A stretch of 64,000 nt of DNA from Leucobacter tardus. GTDB taxonomy: Bacteria; Actinomycetota; Actinomycetes; Actinomycetales; Microbacteriaceae. Shown one piece after another: positions 25,773-34,276 of this stretch (its first letter is position 1; each line of letters starts with the position of its first letter). The position numbers were made by a program, and so were the translations under genes. Below the pieces are notes generated by a model that saw only the letters and a list, made by a program, of their open reading frames with translations, did no database searches and was not told the origin of the DNA. The stretch covers positions 744,001 through 808,000 of the forward strand of contig NZ_JAGFBF010000001.1 in NCBI RefSeq assembly GCF_017583045.1, written 5' to 3'.

Positions 25773-26357
25773 TCACGACGCTCCGCCACTCGCCTCGTCG
25801 AGGTCTGCCGTGAGCGAGTGCAGGTGCATGCGCTCCCCGACGATGTTGAAGAGGCTGATGACCTCGGCGGGGCCTGGTCCCGCTGCGCGGATGAGGTGCG
25901 GTCGACGGGTGTCGAACTCGCCGGCCTCCCCTGCGGAGAAGAGGTGCTCTTGCCCGTCCAGCGTGAGGCGTATGATCCCCGAGAGCACGTAGAACCATTC
26001 ATGGCCCTCGTGCGTCCGCGGCGAAATCGTGGGCGCGGCGGGGGAGTAGGTGATCTTGAATGCGCGCACATCGGACTCTTCGCGAGTGAGTGGTGCGACC
26101 GTCATGCCGTTCTGCTGCACGGTCGCGCGCCGTACCCTGGGGTCGCGGTCGCGCGGTGCGAGCAGCGTGTCGATCGTGATGCCGAGCTGACGCGTCAGCG
26201 GCAGCAGGAGTTCCAGGCTCGCCTGCCGTTTGCCCGACTCGAGCCGTGAGAGTGTGCTCGGCGACATGTCGGCGAGATCCGCCAGGTGGTCGAGGGTCCA
26301 CCCGCGATCCTGTCTGGCAGACCGGAGGCGGGGGCCCAGCTGGTCGAGTTCATCCAT
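25773..26357 (-). CDS. XRE-family regulator with C-terminal cupin domain
   Basis: This is a 194-residue one-component regulator. The HTH (about residues 8-65) contains LGPRLRSARQDRGWTLDHLAD and MSPSTLSRLESGKRQASLELL. The cupin barrel (about 110-185) contains THEGHEWFYVLSGIIRL and AGEAGEFDTRRPHLIRAAG. Such regulators bind a small metabolite in the cupin and act on adjacent genes. It is divergent from the flavoprotein-methyltransferase fusion across 77 bp, which makes that gene the likely target. A weak TGGGAT box is 6 nt before the ATG at 26357. Confidence 0.88.
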   Translation of the reverse strand: MDELDQLGPRLRSARQDRGWTLDHLADLADMSPSTLSRLESGKRQASLELLLPLTRQLGITIDTLLAPRDRDPRVRRATVQQNGMTVAPLTREESDVRAFKITYSPAAPTISPRTHEGHEWFYVLSGIIRLTLDGQEHLFSAGEAGEFDTRRPHLIRAAGPGPAEVISLFNIVGERMHLHSLTADLDEASGGAS

Positions 26358-26422
26358 GAGATGATCCCAGCATGATCTTGCTGAATGCGCAAGGTCGATT
26401 GCGCATGTAGCATGGCAACGCG

Positions 26423-26428
26423 GATGCT
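26423..26428 (+). promoter_or_regulatory. Possible -10 box of the fusion gene
   Basis: GATGCT lies 6 nt before the ATG at 26435. The spacing fits a leaderless message, although the first base departs from TANNNT. Confidence 0.35.
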
Positions 26429-26434
26429 GGTGGT

Positions 26435-28159
26435 ATGACACACACAGCAGAACCTGTATGGGACGCGATCGTGATCGGCGGAGGGGCAGCCGGATTGAGT
26501 GCGGCGCAGGCGCTCGGCCGGTCGCTGCGACGCACCCTGGTGATCGACGGGGGCAGCCCCCGCAACCGCTTCGCGGCGCACCTGCACAATGCCGTCGGGA
26601 TCGACGGCACCCCGCCGCTCGAACTCGTCGCGCGCGGACGCGCCGAGGCCGAAGCGTACGGCGTGGAGTTCGCCAGGGGACACGTGGTCTCGGTACGTGA
26701 CGCGGAGCAGCGTCCCGCCGCAGCGCCGCGACTGGTCGTCGAGGTTCGGGGCGCATCCGCCGACGACGAGGGCGCGGTCGAGGTGCACGTGACACGAGCC
26801 GTGGTGGTCGCGACCGGCATCACCGATGAGCTCCCGACGGTTCCCGGCCTCGCCGAACGTTGGGGACGAACCGTACTTCACTGCCCGTACTGCCACGGCT
26901 GGGAGGTGCGCGGACGACGCATCGCGGTGCTCGCGACCTCGCCGCTCTCGATGCACCACGCCAAGCTGCTGCGGCAGTGGACCGACGATCTGCTCGTGTG
27001 CTCCGCCGACCTCGGGCCGCTCGATGACGCCACGGCGGCGGCGCTCGCGGCTCGCAACGTGCGGCTCGATCCGAGTCGCGTTCTCGAGGTGAGCGGCCAT
27101 GCCGACTCGACGGGCGACGCGGACGATCTCGACGCCCCGATGCGGCTGCGGACCGAGGGCGGCCACGAGCACGCCGTGGACGCCGTCTTCACCATGGGAG
27201 CCGCCGTGCCACACGATGCCTTCCTGGAGGGGCTCAACCTCGATCGCGCGGACACACCGGTGGGCAGCTTCATCGCGGTCGACGCCATGGGTGCGACCAG
27301 TCACCCGCGCATCTGGGCGGCCGGAAACGTGACCAACCCCATGGCGTCCGTGCCGATCGTCGCGGGAGCCGGAACGATGGCGGGTGCCGCCGTCAACGCG
27401 ATCCTGGTCGAGGAGGACTTCGCCCGAGCGGTCGCGGATCGCCCCGCCGCCGCGTCGCGCACGGATACGCCCGCCCACGCCCATACGCCCGCGAACTCGG
27501 TTCGCGAGCCCCGTGCGGGCGAATCGCCCGCCGACTTCTGGGAGCGTCGGTATGCGGACGCGCCCGCCATCTGGTCGGGCCGTGTCAATGCCTCGCTCGC
27601 CCAGGTGGTCCAGAACTTCACCCCCGGGCGATCCCTCGATCTCGGCTGCGGTGAAGGCGGCGACGTGATCTGGCTCGCCGAGAACGGGTGGGGGGCGACG
27701 GGCATCGACCTGTCATCGACCGCGGTCGAGCGGGCGAAGAAGACCGCCGAGGATCGCGTGCCCGGCCGCGCAGGGTTCGTGGCCGCAGACTTGGGGGCGT
27801 GGGCCGCCGATCCGTCGACAATCGATGGCAGCGAGGCGCCGTTCGATTTGGTGACCGCGAGCTTCCTCCAGTCACCCGTCGAGTTTCCGCGGGGCGAGGT
27901 GCTGCGCGCGGCGGCGTCACGCGTCGGCGTCGACGGTCATCTGGTGCTCATCGCCCACGCGGCGGCACCGGCGTGGTCCGAGGGACGGCACGGTCCTGGG
28001 GACTTCCCGAGCCCCGAGGGGGAACTCGCGACGCTCGACCTCGACCCGAACCGGTGGCGCGTCATCACCGCGGAGGTGCGCACGCGCGAAGCGGTCGGCC
28101 CCGATGGCCAGGCGTCGACGCTCGATGACACAGTGGTCGTCGCGCAGCGCGTCGCCTGA
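26435..28159 (+). CDS. Fusion: thioredoxin-reductase-like flavoprotein plus class I SAM methyltransferase
   Basis: The 574-residue protein joins two enzymes. Residues 1-330 are a FAD/NAD(P)H disulfide-reductase fold with DAIVIGGGAAGLSAAQ, an ATGITDELP segment, the redox pair CPYC at 150-153 (followed by HGWE), and the second FAD signature WAAGNVTNP. After a linker rich in alanine and proline (about 335-352), residues 355-574 form a class I methyltransferase. Its SAM loop is SLDLGCGEGGD near 402 and acidic loop TGIDLS near 420, closest in look to the TehB-like group. The order and linker show a true fusion with no stop or frameshift. A cupin regulator is divergent. I recall bifunctional proteins of this layout in actinobacteria, but not a proven substrate. 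Detoxification of an electrophile or metalloid is a guess. Confidence 0.88.
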   Translation: MTHTAEPVWDAIVIGGGAAGLSAAQALGRSLRRTLVIDGGSPRNRFAAHLHNAVGIDGTPPLELVARGRAEAEAYGVEFARGHVVSVRDAEQRPAAAPRLVVEVRGASADDEGAVEVHVTRAVVVATGITDELPTVPGLAERWGRTVLHCPYCHGWEVRGRRIAVLATSPLSMHHAKLLRQWTDDLLVCSADLGPLDDATAAALAARNVRLDPSRVLEVSGHADSTGDADDLDAPMRLRTEGGHEHAVDAVFTMGAAVPHDAFLEGLNLDRADTPVGSFIAVDAMGATSHPRIWAAGNVTNPMASVPIVAGAGTMAGAAVNAILVEEDFARAVADRPAAASRTDTPAHAHTPANSVREPRAGESPADFWERRYADAPAIWSGRVNASLAQVVQNFTPGRSLDLGCGEGGDVIWLAENGWGATGIDLSSTAVERAKKTAEDRVPGRAGFVAADLGAWAADPSTIDGSEAPFDLVTASFLQSPVEFPRGEVLRAAASRVGVDGHLVLIAHAAAPAWSEGRHGPGDFPSPEGELATLDLDPNRWRVITAEVRTREAVGPDGQASTLDDTVVVAQRVA

Positions 28160-28243
28160 CCACCGAGGCCCGGAGCCCGTTCATGGTGCGCAGACCGGGG
28201 ACCCGCGCGAGCTCGCGCGATTCCCCGTTCACGTCCACTCCGC

Positions 28244-30211
28244 TCAATACTGGATGCACGCACTCTCCGGCTGCGACGACGTCGCAGTCGAGCAGCCCGG
28301 CCCGACGGACGCGCGACCCAAATACAGGCGCACGCCCGCGGGACCGAGTCCATCGAGCACGCCGATCCTGAGTGCAGCGACCTCGTACTGCCCCTCCGGG
28401 GGCGCGCCAGGCTGGCCGGGACGCCAGTCGGGCGGAGGGGGACCACCGGAGGCTGGAGCGTTCTGCGCATTCACCGTCAGGGAGAGGATGTTCGAGAGGA
28501 ACAAGCCCGAGTACAGGCGCGAGACCGTCGAGATGATAGGTTCCGTGAGCGCAGTGACCGTCGGTGAAACAGTTTTCACGGCTCCGAGAGCGGTATCGAC
28601 CGCGGTACCCACTACGCTTCCGAGTCCGGTGACGAGCACGCGGACGAGACCCGCGATCACCGTTCCCACCACACCGTTGATGAGCCCGTCGAGTACGGGT
28701 CCGAGTATGGGGATGTCTTTCAGTCCAGGCAGCACAACGAATTTGGCTTGAGTGACGCCAGCGTTCCGCGAGGGGTCGAGCAGCGTGCCGAGCGTACAAC
28801 CGGTCGGAGCGGAGCCCGCCGGCGTGCAACCGACGATCGCCTCGATGTGGCCGATGCGTGTCGTTGATCCGAGAGCACGGAGCGTGAGATTGACCGTGAC
28901 GTTCGCCGAGACCACGGTGTCTTTCACGCTCTGGACCAAAGCGGTGGCAACCTTGTCGACCCACTCCGCGAGTATCTCCGTCAGACGTTCGGTCAGCACT
29001 TGCAGTGCAACGGGGTCGTCGAACGGGTTGAAGTTTGGTGGAAGACCGTTCAGGCCGTCCGAATACTCGTCTGGGTATGCCGCAGCGAGGAGTGCGTCAG
29101 TGCTGATGCGTACTGTACCGTCGCTCAGATGAACGGCGATGACACCGCCGCTGTCCGTCAACGTCTCAGTGAGCAGGGACTGAATCGCTGAGAGATTCGC
29201 GGTCGCGGTGAGCTGGACGTTGATCGTTCCGAGTCCGAGCCCATCCGTGAGTTGGCCGAGTGACCTGACAACGCCCTGTTGGATGGCGGAGAGAAGACTC
29301 TGTTGGCTTGCCAGACCATTCACCGTGCACTCGAGCGTCTTCACGGTGCTCCGGTTGGCGCTGGCGCAGGTCTCACCCGGGGCCCCTCCCACCGCGGAGA
29401 CAAGCGCACCGACCGCGGGTGATCGGAAGGTCAGGTCGGCCGACGCGGTGAGGTAGCGACGTTCGAGCCCGTCGACGATGTCATCCGCGGCGGCTGCGGC
29501 CATCGCTCGCGCCTCGGGTGCGCCCGAGTCGCCCCATGCCGAGGCGCATCCGTCGAGCTGAGCTTCGGCCGCGACCGCGCCGACCTCGAGCTCGAGGTCG
29601 GAGACGCCGCTCAACGTGTTGCCGAGACCGATGTTGCCGAGCGCCGGCGAGTTCAGCAGGTCGGACAGCTTCAGCGTTGCGAGGTCGGGGTACGCCCCGG
29701 TCTGCTCGTCCGCGAGGTCGATGCCCCCGGAGTCGGTCACATACCCGCCGGCACCGTGGGCCAGCCCGTCGTCGCGCGCCTGGCCGAACTGGCCGACAAC
29801 GCCTGTACTGTTGTTCGTCGGCAGCTCGACGAGTCCGGTGAGGGGCACCTGGATCGCGGAGAGCGCGTTCACGCTGAGCGGGTCGGCGTATGCGGATTCG
29901 AGTCCGCTCACCGGTCGCCCAGCGCTCGCGCGATCGCGTGAGCCGTTGTTGGTCACGGTGACGCCTTCCGCTTCCGCGACGCTGTCGAGGTCGATCCCGA
30001 GCATCGAGCCGCTCAGGGCTCGGCCCTCGGCCCGGGTCGCGAACGCACCATCCGGATCTTCGCAGCCCACGGTGCCGATGGCCGCGCCGTGCGTCCACTC
30101 GGTGTCGTTCCACGTCGCCTCCGAGGTGACGCTCGTCTGCGCGAGGAGTGCCACCGAGACCAGCATGGCGGCGGCGGTCCCGCCGGCGAGGCGTCTCCGA
30201 GCGAGGTTCAC
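28244..30211 (-). CDS. Choice-of-anchor G family surface protein
   Basis: This is a 655-residue exported protein. The N terminus LARRRLAGGTAAAMLVSVALL is a signal segment and is followed by the motif ATWNDTEW, the same type of cleavage region as in the SipW-dependent protein at the head of this operon. The body shows the choice-of-anchor G pattern, with TNNGSRDRASAG, a GLESAYADPLSV segment and long helical coiled regions. It has four to six scattered cysteines and a Pro/Gly-rich patch near residue 610. It has no C-terminal membrane anchor. The GTG at 30211 overlaps the previous stop (GTGA) with GGAGGA upstream. It is probably a structural partner in a surface fibre or layer. Confidence 0.8.
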   Translation of the reverse strand: MNLARRRLAGGTAAAMLVSVALLAQTSVTSEATWNDTEWTHGAAIGTVGCEDPDGAFATRAEGRALSGSMLGIDLDSVAEAEGVTVTNNGSRDRASAGRPVSGLESAYADPLSVNALSAIQVPLTGLVELPTNNSTGVVGQFGQARDDGLAHGAGGYVTDSGGIDLADEQTGAYPDLATLKLSDLLNSPALGNIGLGNTLSGVSDLELEVGAVAAEAQLDGCASAWGDSGAPEARAMAAAAADDIVDGLERRYLTASADLTFRSPAVGALVSAVGGAPGETCASANRSTVKTLECTVNGLASQQSLLSAIQQGVVRSLGQLTDGLGLGTINVQLTATANLSAIQSLLTETLTDSGGVIAVHLSDGTVRISTDALLAAAYPDEYSDGLNGLPPNFNPFDDPVALQVLTERLTEILAEWVDKVATALVQSVKDTVVSANVTVNLTLRALGSTTRIGHIEAIVGCTPAGSAPTGCTLGTLLDPSRNAGVTQAKFVVLPGLKDIPILGPVLDGLINGVVGTVIAGLVRVLVTGLGSVVGTAVDTALGAVKTVSPTVTALTEPIISTVSRLYSGLFLSNILSLTVNAQNAPASGGPPPPDWRPGQPGAPPEGQYEVAALRIGVLDGLGPAGVRLYLGRASVGPGCSTATSSQPESACIQY

Positions 30212-30990
30212 GAGGATCCTCCGGCGACACGTTCGGGGGCACGGCGCTTCAGTAGCGCGAGCGCGCCGAGACCGCAGAGTCCGGCAGCGAGCAGGAGCAG
30301 CGGAAGGAGATCGTCGCCGGTCATGGCGAGGGGTCCGCGAGGGCCGGGATCGCCGGGCGGTGTTCCGGGTTCGGGTGGCCTCGCGGGGGTGTCCCCGGCA
30401 GCGTGCAACCCGAGTCCGACGACTGCCTGCGCTCCGTCGTCGACTGCGGCGCCGCGAGGGAGGGAGAGGGTGATGAGCAGATGCCTGGGGTGATTCCGAT
30501 CGAGATCGAGGAGCGAGTGGAGCGTGCCCCCGTCCATCGTCGAGATCGCGGCAAGCGGCGTCGGAGGCAGCTCGGTTCGGGAGCCCGCCGTGCAGCGCGG
30601 CTCTCCGGGCTGATCGGTTGCGAACGCCCGCTCGCACGATACGACCGCCGCGGTGAGGCCCGCAGTGTCGACGAGGGATCCGGTCGAGCGGAGTTCGAGG
30701 TCGAGCGTGCCGCGGTCGGCGTCGGCGAGCGAAGCCTCGACGAGCCACTGCATGGACTCGCCCGGCGCCAGCGTCGTCCAGAGCGGCATGGAGGAATCCG
30801 CCCGCAGCTGGAGCATGCCCGGGGCCCCGGTCTCGGTGAGTTCGGCGTAGATCGCGGACGCCCGGGTCACCGAGAGCAGCGCCCCGCTCACCAGCACCGC
30901 GACACTGAGCGTCGCGAGCACGGCGCGCACGATGGTGCGCCGGGGTCGCCGGAGGGGGCGAGGCGCGATGGTCGTGCGAGAGAGGGTCAT
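30208..30990 (-). CDS. Exported surface protein with LAxTG sortase motif
   Basis: The 260-residue protein has a basic N terminus and one hydrophobic export helix (about residues 22-44). It has an extracellular body of no recognised domain with one cysteine pair (SCERAF...RCTAG). The C-terminal sorting signal is LAMTG near residue 225, followed by a hydrophobic helix LLPLLLLAAGLCGLG and a positive KRRAPER tail. LAxTG is the motif of class E sortases of high-GC actinobacteria, so the protein is probably linked to the cell wall. No sortase gene is in the window. The ATG at 30990 sits 1 nt after the signal peptidase stop. It may anchor the surface fibre made by the neighbouring genes. Confidence 0.75.
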   Translation of the reverse strand: MTLSRTTIAPRPLRRPRRTIVRAVLATLSVAVLVSGALLSVTRASAIYAELTETGAPGMLQLRADSSMPLWTTLAPGESMQWLVEASLADADRGTLDLELRSTGSLVDTAGLTAAVVSCERAFATDQPGEPRCTAGSRTELPPTPLAAISTMDGGTLHSLLDLDRNHPRHLLITLSLPRGAAVDDGAQAVVGLGLHAAGDTPARPPEPGTPPGDPGPRGPLAMTGDDLLPLLLLAAGLCGLGALALLKRRAPERVAGGSS

Positions 30991-30991
30991 G

Positions 30992-31642
30992 TCAGCTTTT
31001 CGTGAGGTGCGATTGGAGGGGCGGCTCGGCGGTTGATTCGTGCGTTGCCGCGTCCGTGACCGGCGATCCCGAGCCGGCGCGTCTCGGCCAGAACGCCCAG
31101 GTGACGAGCGTGCCGACGCCGAGGACCAGGATCCCCATGCCGAGCGGAGTCTGCACCAGCATGAGTGCGGTGCCGAGGCGAGGCACGGAGAACACGACGG
31201 TGCGCACATCGTTCGCGACGTACGGCATGGTGTCAGCCGTATCGTTGTCGTCCCCTTGCAGCACCAGCTCTCGTGCGGCAGGGTCGACGGGCTCACCCGG
31301 CTGCGTCGGATCCGGTGGTGCACCGTCGGGAGCCGCCGCACGCATGTCGGCCGAGTTCGGTTCGCGCGGCGATGCTTCGCGAACATCGACGACGCGATGC
31401 GTGACGGGCATGTCCGCCGTCACGCGCTGCACCGTCACGACATCGCCGCGCTCGACTGCCGCGGCGGCGGTCGGCAGGGTCACGGCCAGCGACCCCTGCG
31501 GCATGGATGGGCTCATCGACCCGGTGCGGAACGTGATGAGGGTGGCGTTCGCGACCTGCGCGTACGCGAACCAGGAGACCAGACCGACCGCCGTCACCAC
31601 GAGCACCGTGGTGACGGCGGTGCCGAGCACCTTCCTGACCAT
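30992..31642 (-). CDS. Signal peptidase I, S26B (SipW-like) type
   Basis: The 216-residue membrane peptidase cleaves signal peptides outside the cytoplasm. It has a membrane segment at about residues 8-30, then FRTGSMSPSMPQGS with the nucleophile Ser42, and VTHRVVDV with His82 in place of the lysine found in ordinary bacterial enzymes. This is the archaeal/ER-like Ser-His form seen in SipW. A GDDND motif near 130 and a second membrane segment near 165-185 complete it. Its place between an alternate-signal-peptide protein and an LAxTG protein marks it as the dedicated peptidase of this operon. Confidence 0.88.
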   Translation of the reverse strand: MVRKVLGTAVTTVLVVTAVGLVSWFAYAQVANATLITFRTGSMSPSMPQGSLAVTLPTAAAAVERGDVVTVQRVTADMPVTHRVVDVREASPREPNSADMRAAAPDGAPPDPTQPGEPVDPAARELVLQGDDNDTADTMPYVANDVRTVVFSVPRLGTALMLVQTPLGMGILVLGVGTLVTWAFWPRRAGSGSPVTDAATHESTAEPPLQSHLTKS

Positions 31643-31672
31643 GCGAGCGGACCCGAACCGGGTGAGGGAGCG

Positions 31673-32383
31673 TTAGTCGGAAACCGACTCTGCGCGGAAC
31701 TCCCAGGCCGGCGCGATGGTGCGTCCCTGGAGCTCGTCACTCGATCCCGTCGGAAGCGTCAGTGCGAAGCAGTAGTGCTGGGTCGATCCCGCGTCGGCGG
31801 ACAGGTTCTGCGGTCCCGTCGCCGCGGTACCGAGCGCGGCGGTATCGAGCACCTGCGACCAATCCGATCCCCCGATGCCCGCAGCCGTGCAGGCCGGTGG
31901 GGTGGAGTCCGCGGCACCCGACTGGGTGTACACCGACGTCTGGATCGCGTTCCAGAGGCCTTGCCCCGCATCGGTCACGGTGATCCCGGTAGCGGCCACG
32001 GCGCCCTGCAGTGCGACCGCGGCACCGTCCGAGTCTGCCTCAGTACGCAGGGACACGGGCGCGTAGATCGTGTCGCCCGGGGTGAGGGAGAGGGATCCCG
32101 GGCTGAAGGTCAGCTCTCCGCCCGGATTGGTCTCGGCGTCCACCCAGTTCGCCGCGTCGTTCGAGAAGGGTGATGTGGTGTTCTGGTTCACCTCGAACGT
32201 GCTCGTGCCGACATTCGGATCCCCGTCGGCGCCACCCCAGACCCACTCTGAGTCGTTCCACGACGCGAGCGTGTACGCGGCGCCGAGTCCGACGACGAGG
32301 GCTCCGGCAGAGATCGCCGCGATCTTCCGGTTTCTCCGGTTCCGACTCTCTGCGACGGATGACTGCTGGCTCTGATTCGACAT
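31673..32383 (-). CDS. SipW-dependent-type signal peptide protein (TasA/camelysin-like)
   Basis: This is a 236-residue exported protein. Residues 15-45 are the alternate signal region, NRRNRKIAAISAGALVVGLG followed by AAYTLASWNDSEW, typical of substrates of SipW-type peptidases. The rest is a beta-rich domain like those of TasA/camelysin proteins (SLRTEADSDGAAVALQGAVAA, a central cysteine pair at PACTAAG and HYCFALTLP) and ends WEFRAESVSD. The ATG at 32383 follows AGGGGAG. As the first gene of the operon it is probably the major subunit. The related Bacillus TasA forms biofilm fibres, and here the role is inferred by similarity. Confidence 0.82.
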   Translation of the reverse strand: MSNQSQQSSVAESRNRRNRKIAAISAGALVVGLGAAYTLASWNDSEWVWGGADGDPNVGTSTFEVNQNTTSPFSNDAANWVDAETNPGGELTFSPGSLSLTPGDTIYAPVSLRTEADSDGAAVALQGAVAATGITVTDAGQGLWNAIQTSVYTQSGAADSTPPACTAAGIGGSDWSQVLDTAALGTAATGPQNLSADAGSTQHYCFALTLPTGSSDELQGRTIAPAWEFRAESVSD

Positions 32384-32762
32384 ATTGCGTTACTCCCCTG
32401 GACGCCCGGAAGACGAGAAACGGCGTGTGTGCCGCAGCGTCCCTGTGACGCTGATGTCTCCGAGTGTGAGGGCCGGTGCTCCCCATAACCACCGGCCCTG
32501 CAGCGGGAGAGTAACACTGGTGTTTTCGCAGCCGCAAATGTCTCTCAGCCGCATGATTCCGGGCCTCAGGAGGGTGTTCGCCGGGTCTCAGTGCGGTGCC
32601 GGAAGGGTCTCAGTAGTCGCGAATCCGATGCGTGCGCATCATCGGTCTGCAGAGACGCGAGCGGGGGGGGCCCCGACCCATAGAGAGGGGGGGCGCGGCG
32701 GGCGGGGGCGCGGGGAAACACACGGGGGTGCGCGCGCCCGCTCGCGGGAGCGCCGATAATCG
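32384..32762. other. Intergenic region upstream of the surface operon
   Basis: I see no gene in these 379 bases. A 10-bp inverted repeat AGGGCCGGTG/CACCGGCCCT with an 11-nt loop lies at 32469-32499, about 86 nt before the operon start and likely in the leader or promoter zone. From 32663 to about 32715 several runs of G (8 and 7 bases among them) occur close to the aspS stop and could form a quadruplex on the plus strand or a difficult sequencing region. The small open frame here is a product of base composition. Confidence 0.5.
32469..32499. repeat. 10-bp inverted repeat upstream of the surface operon
   Basis: AGGGCCGGTG (32469-32478) and CACCGGCCCT (32490-32499) pair perfectly over an 11-nt loop. 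The position upstream of the operon suggests a control element (attenuator or operator) for the minus-strand genes, but this is inference. Confidence 0.45.
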
Positions 32763-34106
32763 TTACGGCGTGAGACGGTTCGGTCCGCGGAAGAGGAACG
32801 TGGTCTCACGAATCGAGGACTGCCCGAGCATCAGCATCAGCACGCGGTTGAGGCCCATGCCGAAGCCGCCATGCGGGGGCATGCCGTAGCGGAAGAAGTC
32901 GAGGTAGAAGTTCAACTCCTTCGGGTCCATACCCTTCTCGCGAGCCTGCGCCTCGAGGACGTCGATGCGGTGCTCGCGCTGGGCTCCGGTCGAGATCTCG
33001 GTGCCGTTGTAGATGAGGTCGTAGCTGCGGGTCAGCTGCGCATCGTCGTCGTGACGCATGTGGTAGAACGGGCGGATCGACGCGTCGTAGTCGGTGAGGA
33101 ACACGAAGTCGCTGCCGTACTTCTGCTGCACGTGCGCGGCGATGCGGCGCTCGCCCTCCGGGTCCATGTCGGCGTCGGCGCGGGGTACCTCGTACCCCTC
33201 GGCCTTCACGATCTCTTTCGCCTCGGCGAGCGGGATCCGCGGGAACGGTCGCGAGGGGACGTTCACCTCGACGCCGAAGAGCTTCTGGATCGCTTCGCCG
33301 TGCTTCTCCTTGACCGCGGTGAGTCCAGCGACGATGAGTTCCTCGTGCAGCTCCATCACGTCGACGTGGGAGTCGATCCAGCTGAGTTCGGAGTCGATCG
33401 ACGTGAACTCGGTCGCGTGGCGCGAGGTGAATGACGGGTCGGCCCGGAACGCCGGCCCGACCTCGAAGATGCCGCCGAAGCCGGCCGCCTGCGCCATCTG
33501 CTTGAAGAACTGCGGGCTCTGCGCGAGGTAGGCCTGTCCGTCGAAGTAGTCGACCTCGAACAGCTCCGCACGCGACTCGGAGGCCGACGCCATGAGCTTC
33601 GGGGTCTGCACCTCGATGAAGTCGCGCTCCACCCACACCTGACGGAGTGCGTTCAAGAAGGTCGTCTGCACCCGGAACACCAGGTTCTGCTCAGGACGCC
33701 GGAGGTCGAGGAAGCGCCAGTCCAAACGGTGCTCGCTGCCCGAGTCCTTTGCGATCGGGGTGTCGGGCAGGGCGCGGCTGACGACTTCGAGCTGCTCGAT
33801 CTGGATCTCCACCCCACCGAGCTTCACCCGCTCGTTGTGCTGCAGCTCACCGCTCACCGTGACGAAGCTGCCGTGCGACAACTCGGAGATGGTGGTGGTC
33901 CGCTCGAGGAGGATGTCGGAGCGCGGGTTCTCAGGATCGGCTTCGCGCAGCACGCCGCCGTTCACGAGCTGCACCGCACCGGTCTCGTCACGCAGGACGA
34001 CGAACTGCACGTACCGCTGGTCGCGCACCTTCTCGACCCACCCGGACACGCTGACGGAGCCGTCCTCACGGGCGGCCAGATCCTTGATCATCACTCGCTC
34101 AGTCAT
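32763..34106 (-). CDS. aspS: Aspartate--tRNA(Asp/Asn) ligase, short archaeal-type
   Basis: This is a class II synthetase of 447 residues. The anticodon-binding OB domain occupies residues 1-110 (VSVSGWVEKVRDQRYVQFVVLRD) and the catalytic core the rest. Motif 2 is seen near residue 215 as FEVGPAFRADPSFTSRHATEF, and motif 3 near 415 as GGFGMGLNRVLMLML. It lacks the large GAD insertion of the usual bacterial AspRS (about 590 residues), so it belongs to the archaeal-type short form, often non-discriminating and used with Asp-tRNA-Asn amidation. Whether it is discriminating cannot be told by eye. A TAGACT box lies 6 nt before the ATG at 34106. Confidence 0.93.
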   Translation of the reverse strand: MTERVMIKDLAAREDGSVSVSGWVEKVRDQRYVQFVVLRDETGAVQLVNGGVLREADPENPRSDILLERTTTISELSHGSFVTVSGELQHNERVKLGGVEIQIEQLEVVSRALPDTPIAKDSGSEHRLDWRFLDLRRPEQNLVFRVQTTFLNALRQVWVERDFIEVQTPKLMASASESRAELFEVDYFDGQAYLAQSPQFFKQMAQAAGFGGIFEVGPAFRADPSFTSRHATEFTSIDSELSWIDSHVDVMELHEELIVAGLTAVKEKHGEAIQKLFGVEVNVPSRPFPRIPLAEAKEIVKAEGYEVPRADADMDPEGERRIAAHVQQKYGSDFVFLTDYDASIRPFYHMRHDDDAQLTRSYDLIYNGTEISTGAQREHRIDVLEAQAREKGMDPKELNFYLDFFRYGMPPHGGFGMGLNRVLMLMLGQSSIRETTFLFRGPNRLTP

Positions 34107-34112
34107 CGTTTC

Positions 34113-34118
34113 AGTCTA
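34113..34118 (-). promoter_or_regulatory. -10 box of a likely leaderless aspS transcript
   Basis: Minus-strand TAGACT (overlapping TATAGA) lies 6 nt before the aspS ATG, with no purine-rich ribosome site between. Confidence 0.55.
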
Positions 34119-34276
34119 TATCTGCGCGGTGGCGTGGCCGGTCGGCAGGCACACAGCGCTCGAGTCGCATCTTGACAGGGGAGTGATGTCGGATGTCACG
34201 GTGCGACACGGTCGGCCGAACCTTCGACGAGGACCGTATCGTGGTCTCGACGGACCACCTCGAAAGGCGACGCACT

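Noticed and set aside
32632-32889. An 85-codon frame through the G-run region
   Set aside because: It is made of GGA/GGG/GCG codons from base composition and runs into aspS antisense; no ribosome site or homology is seen.
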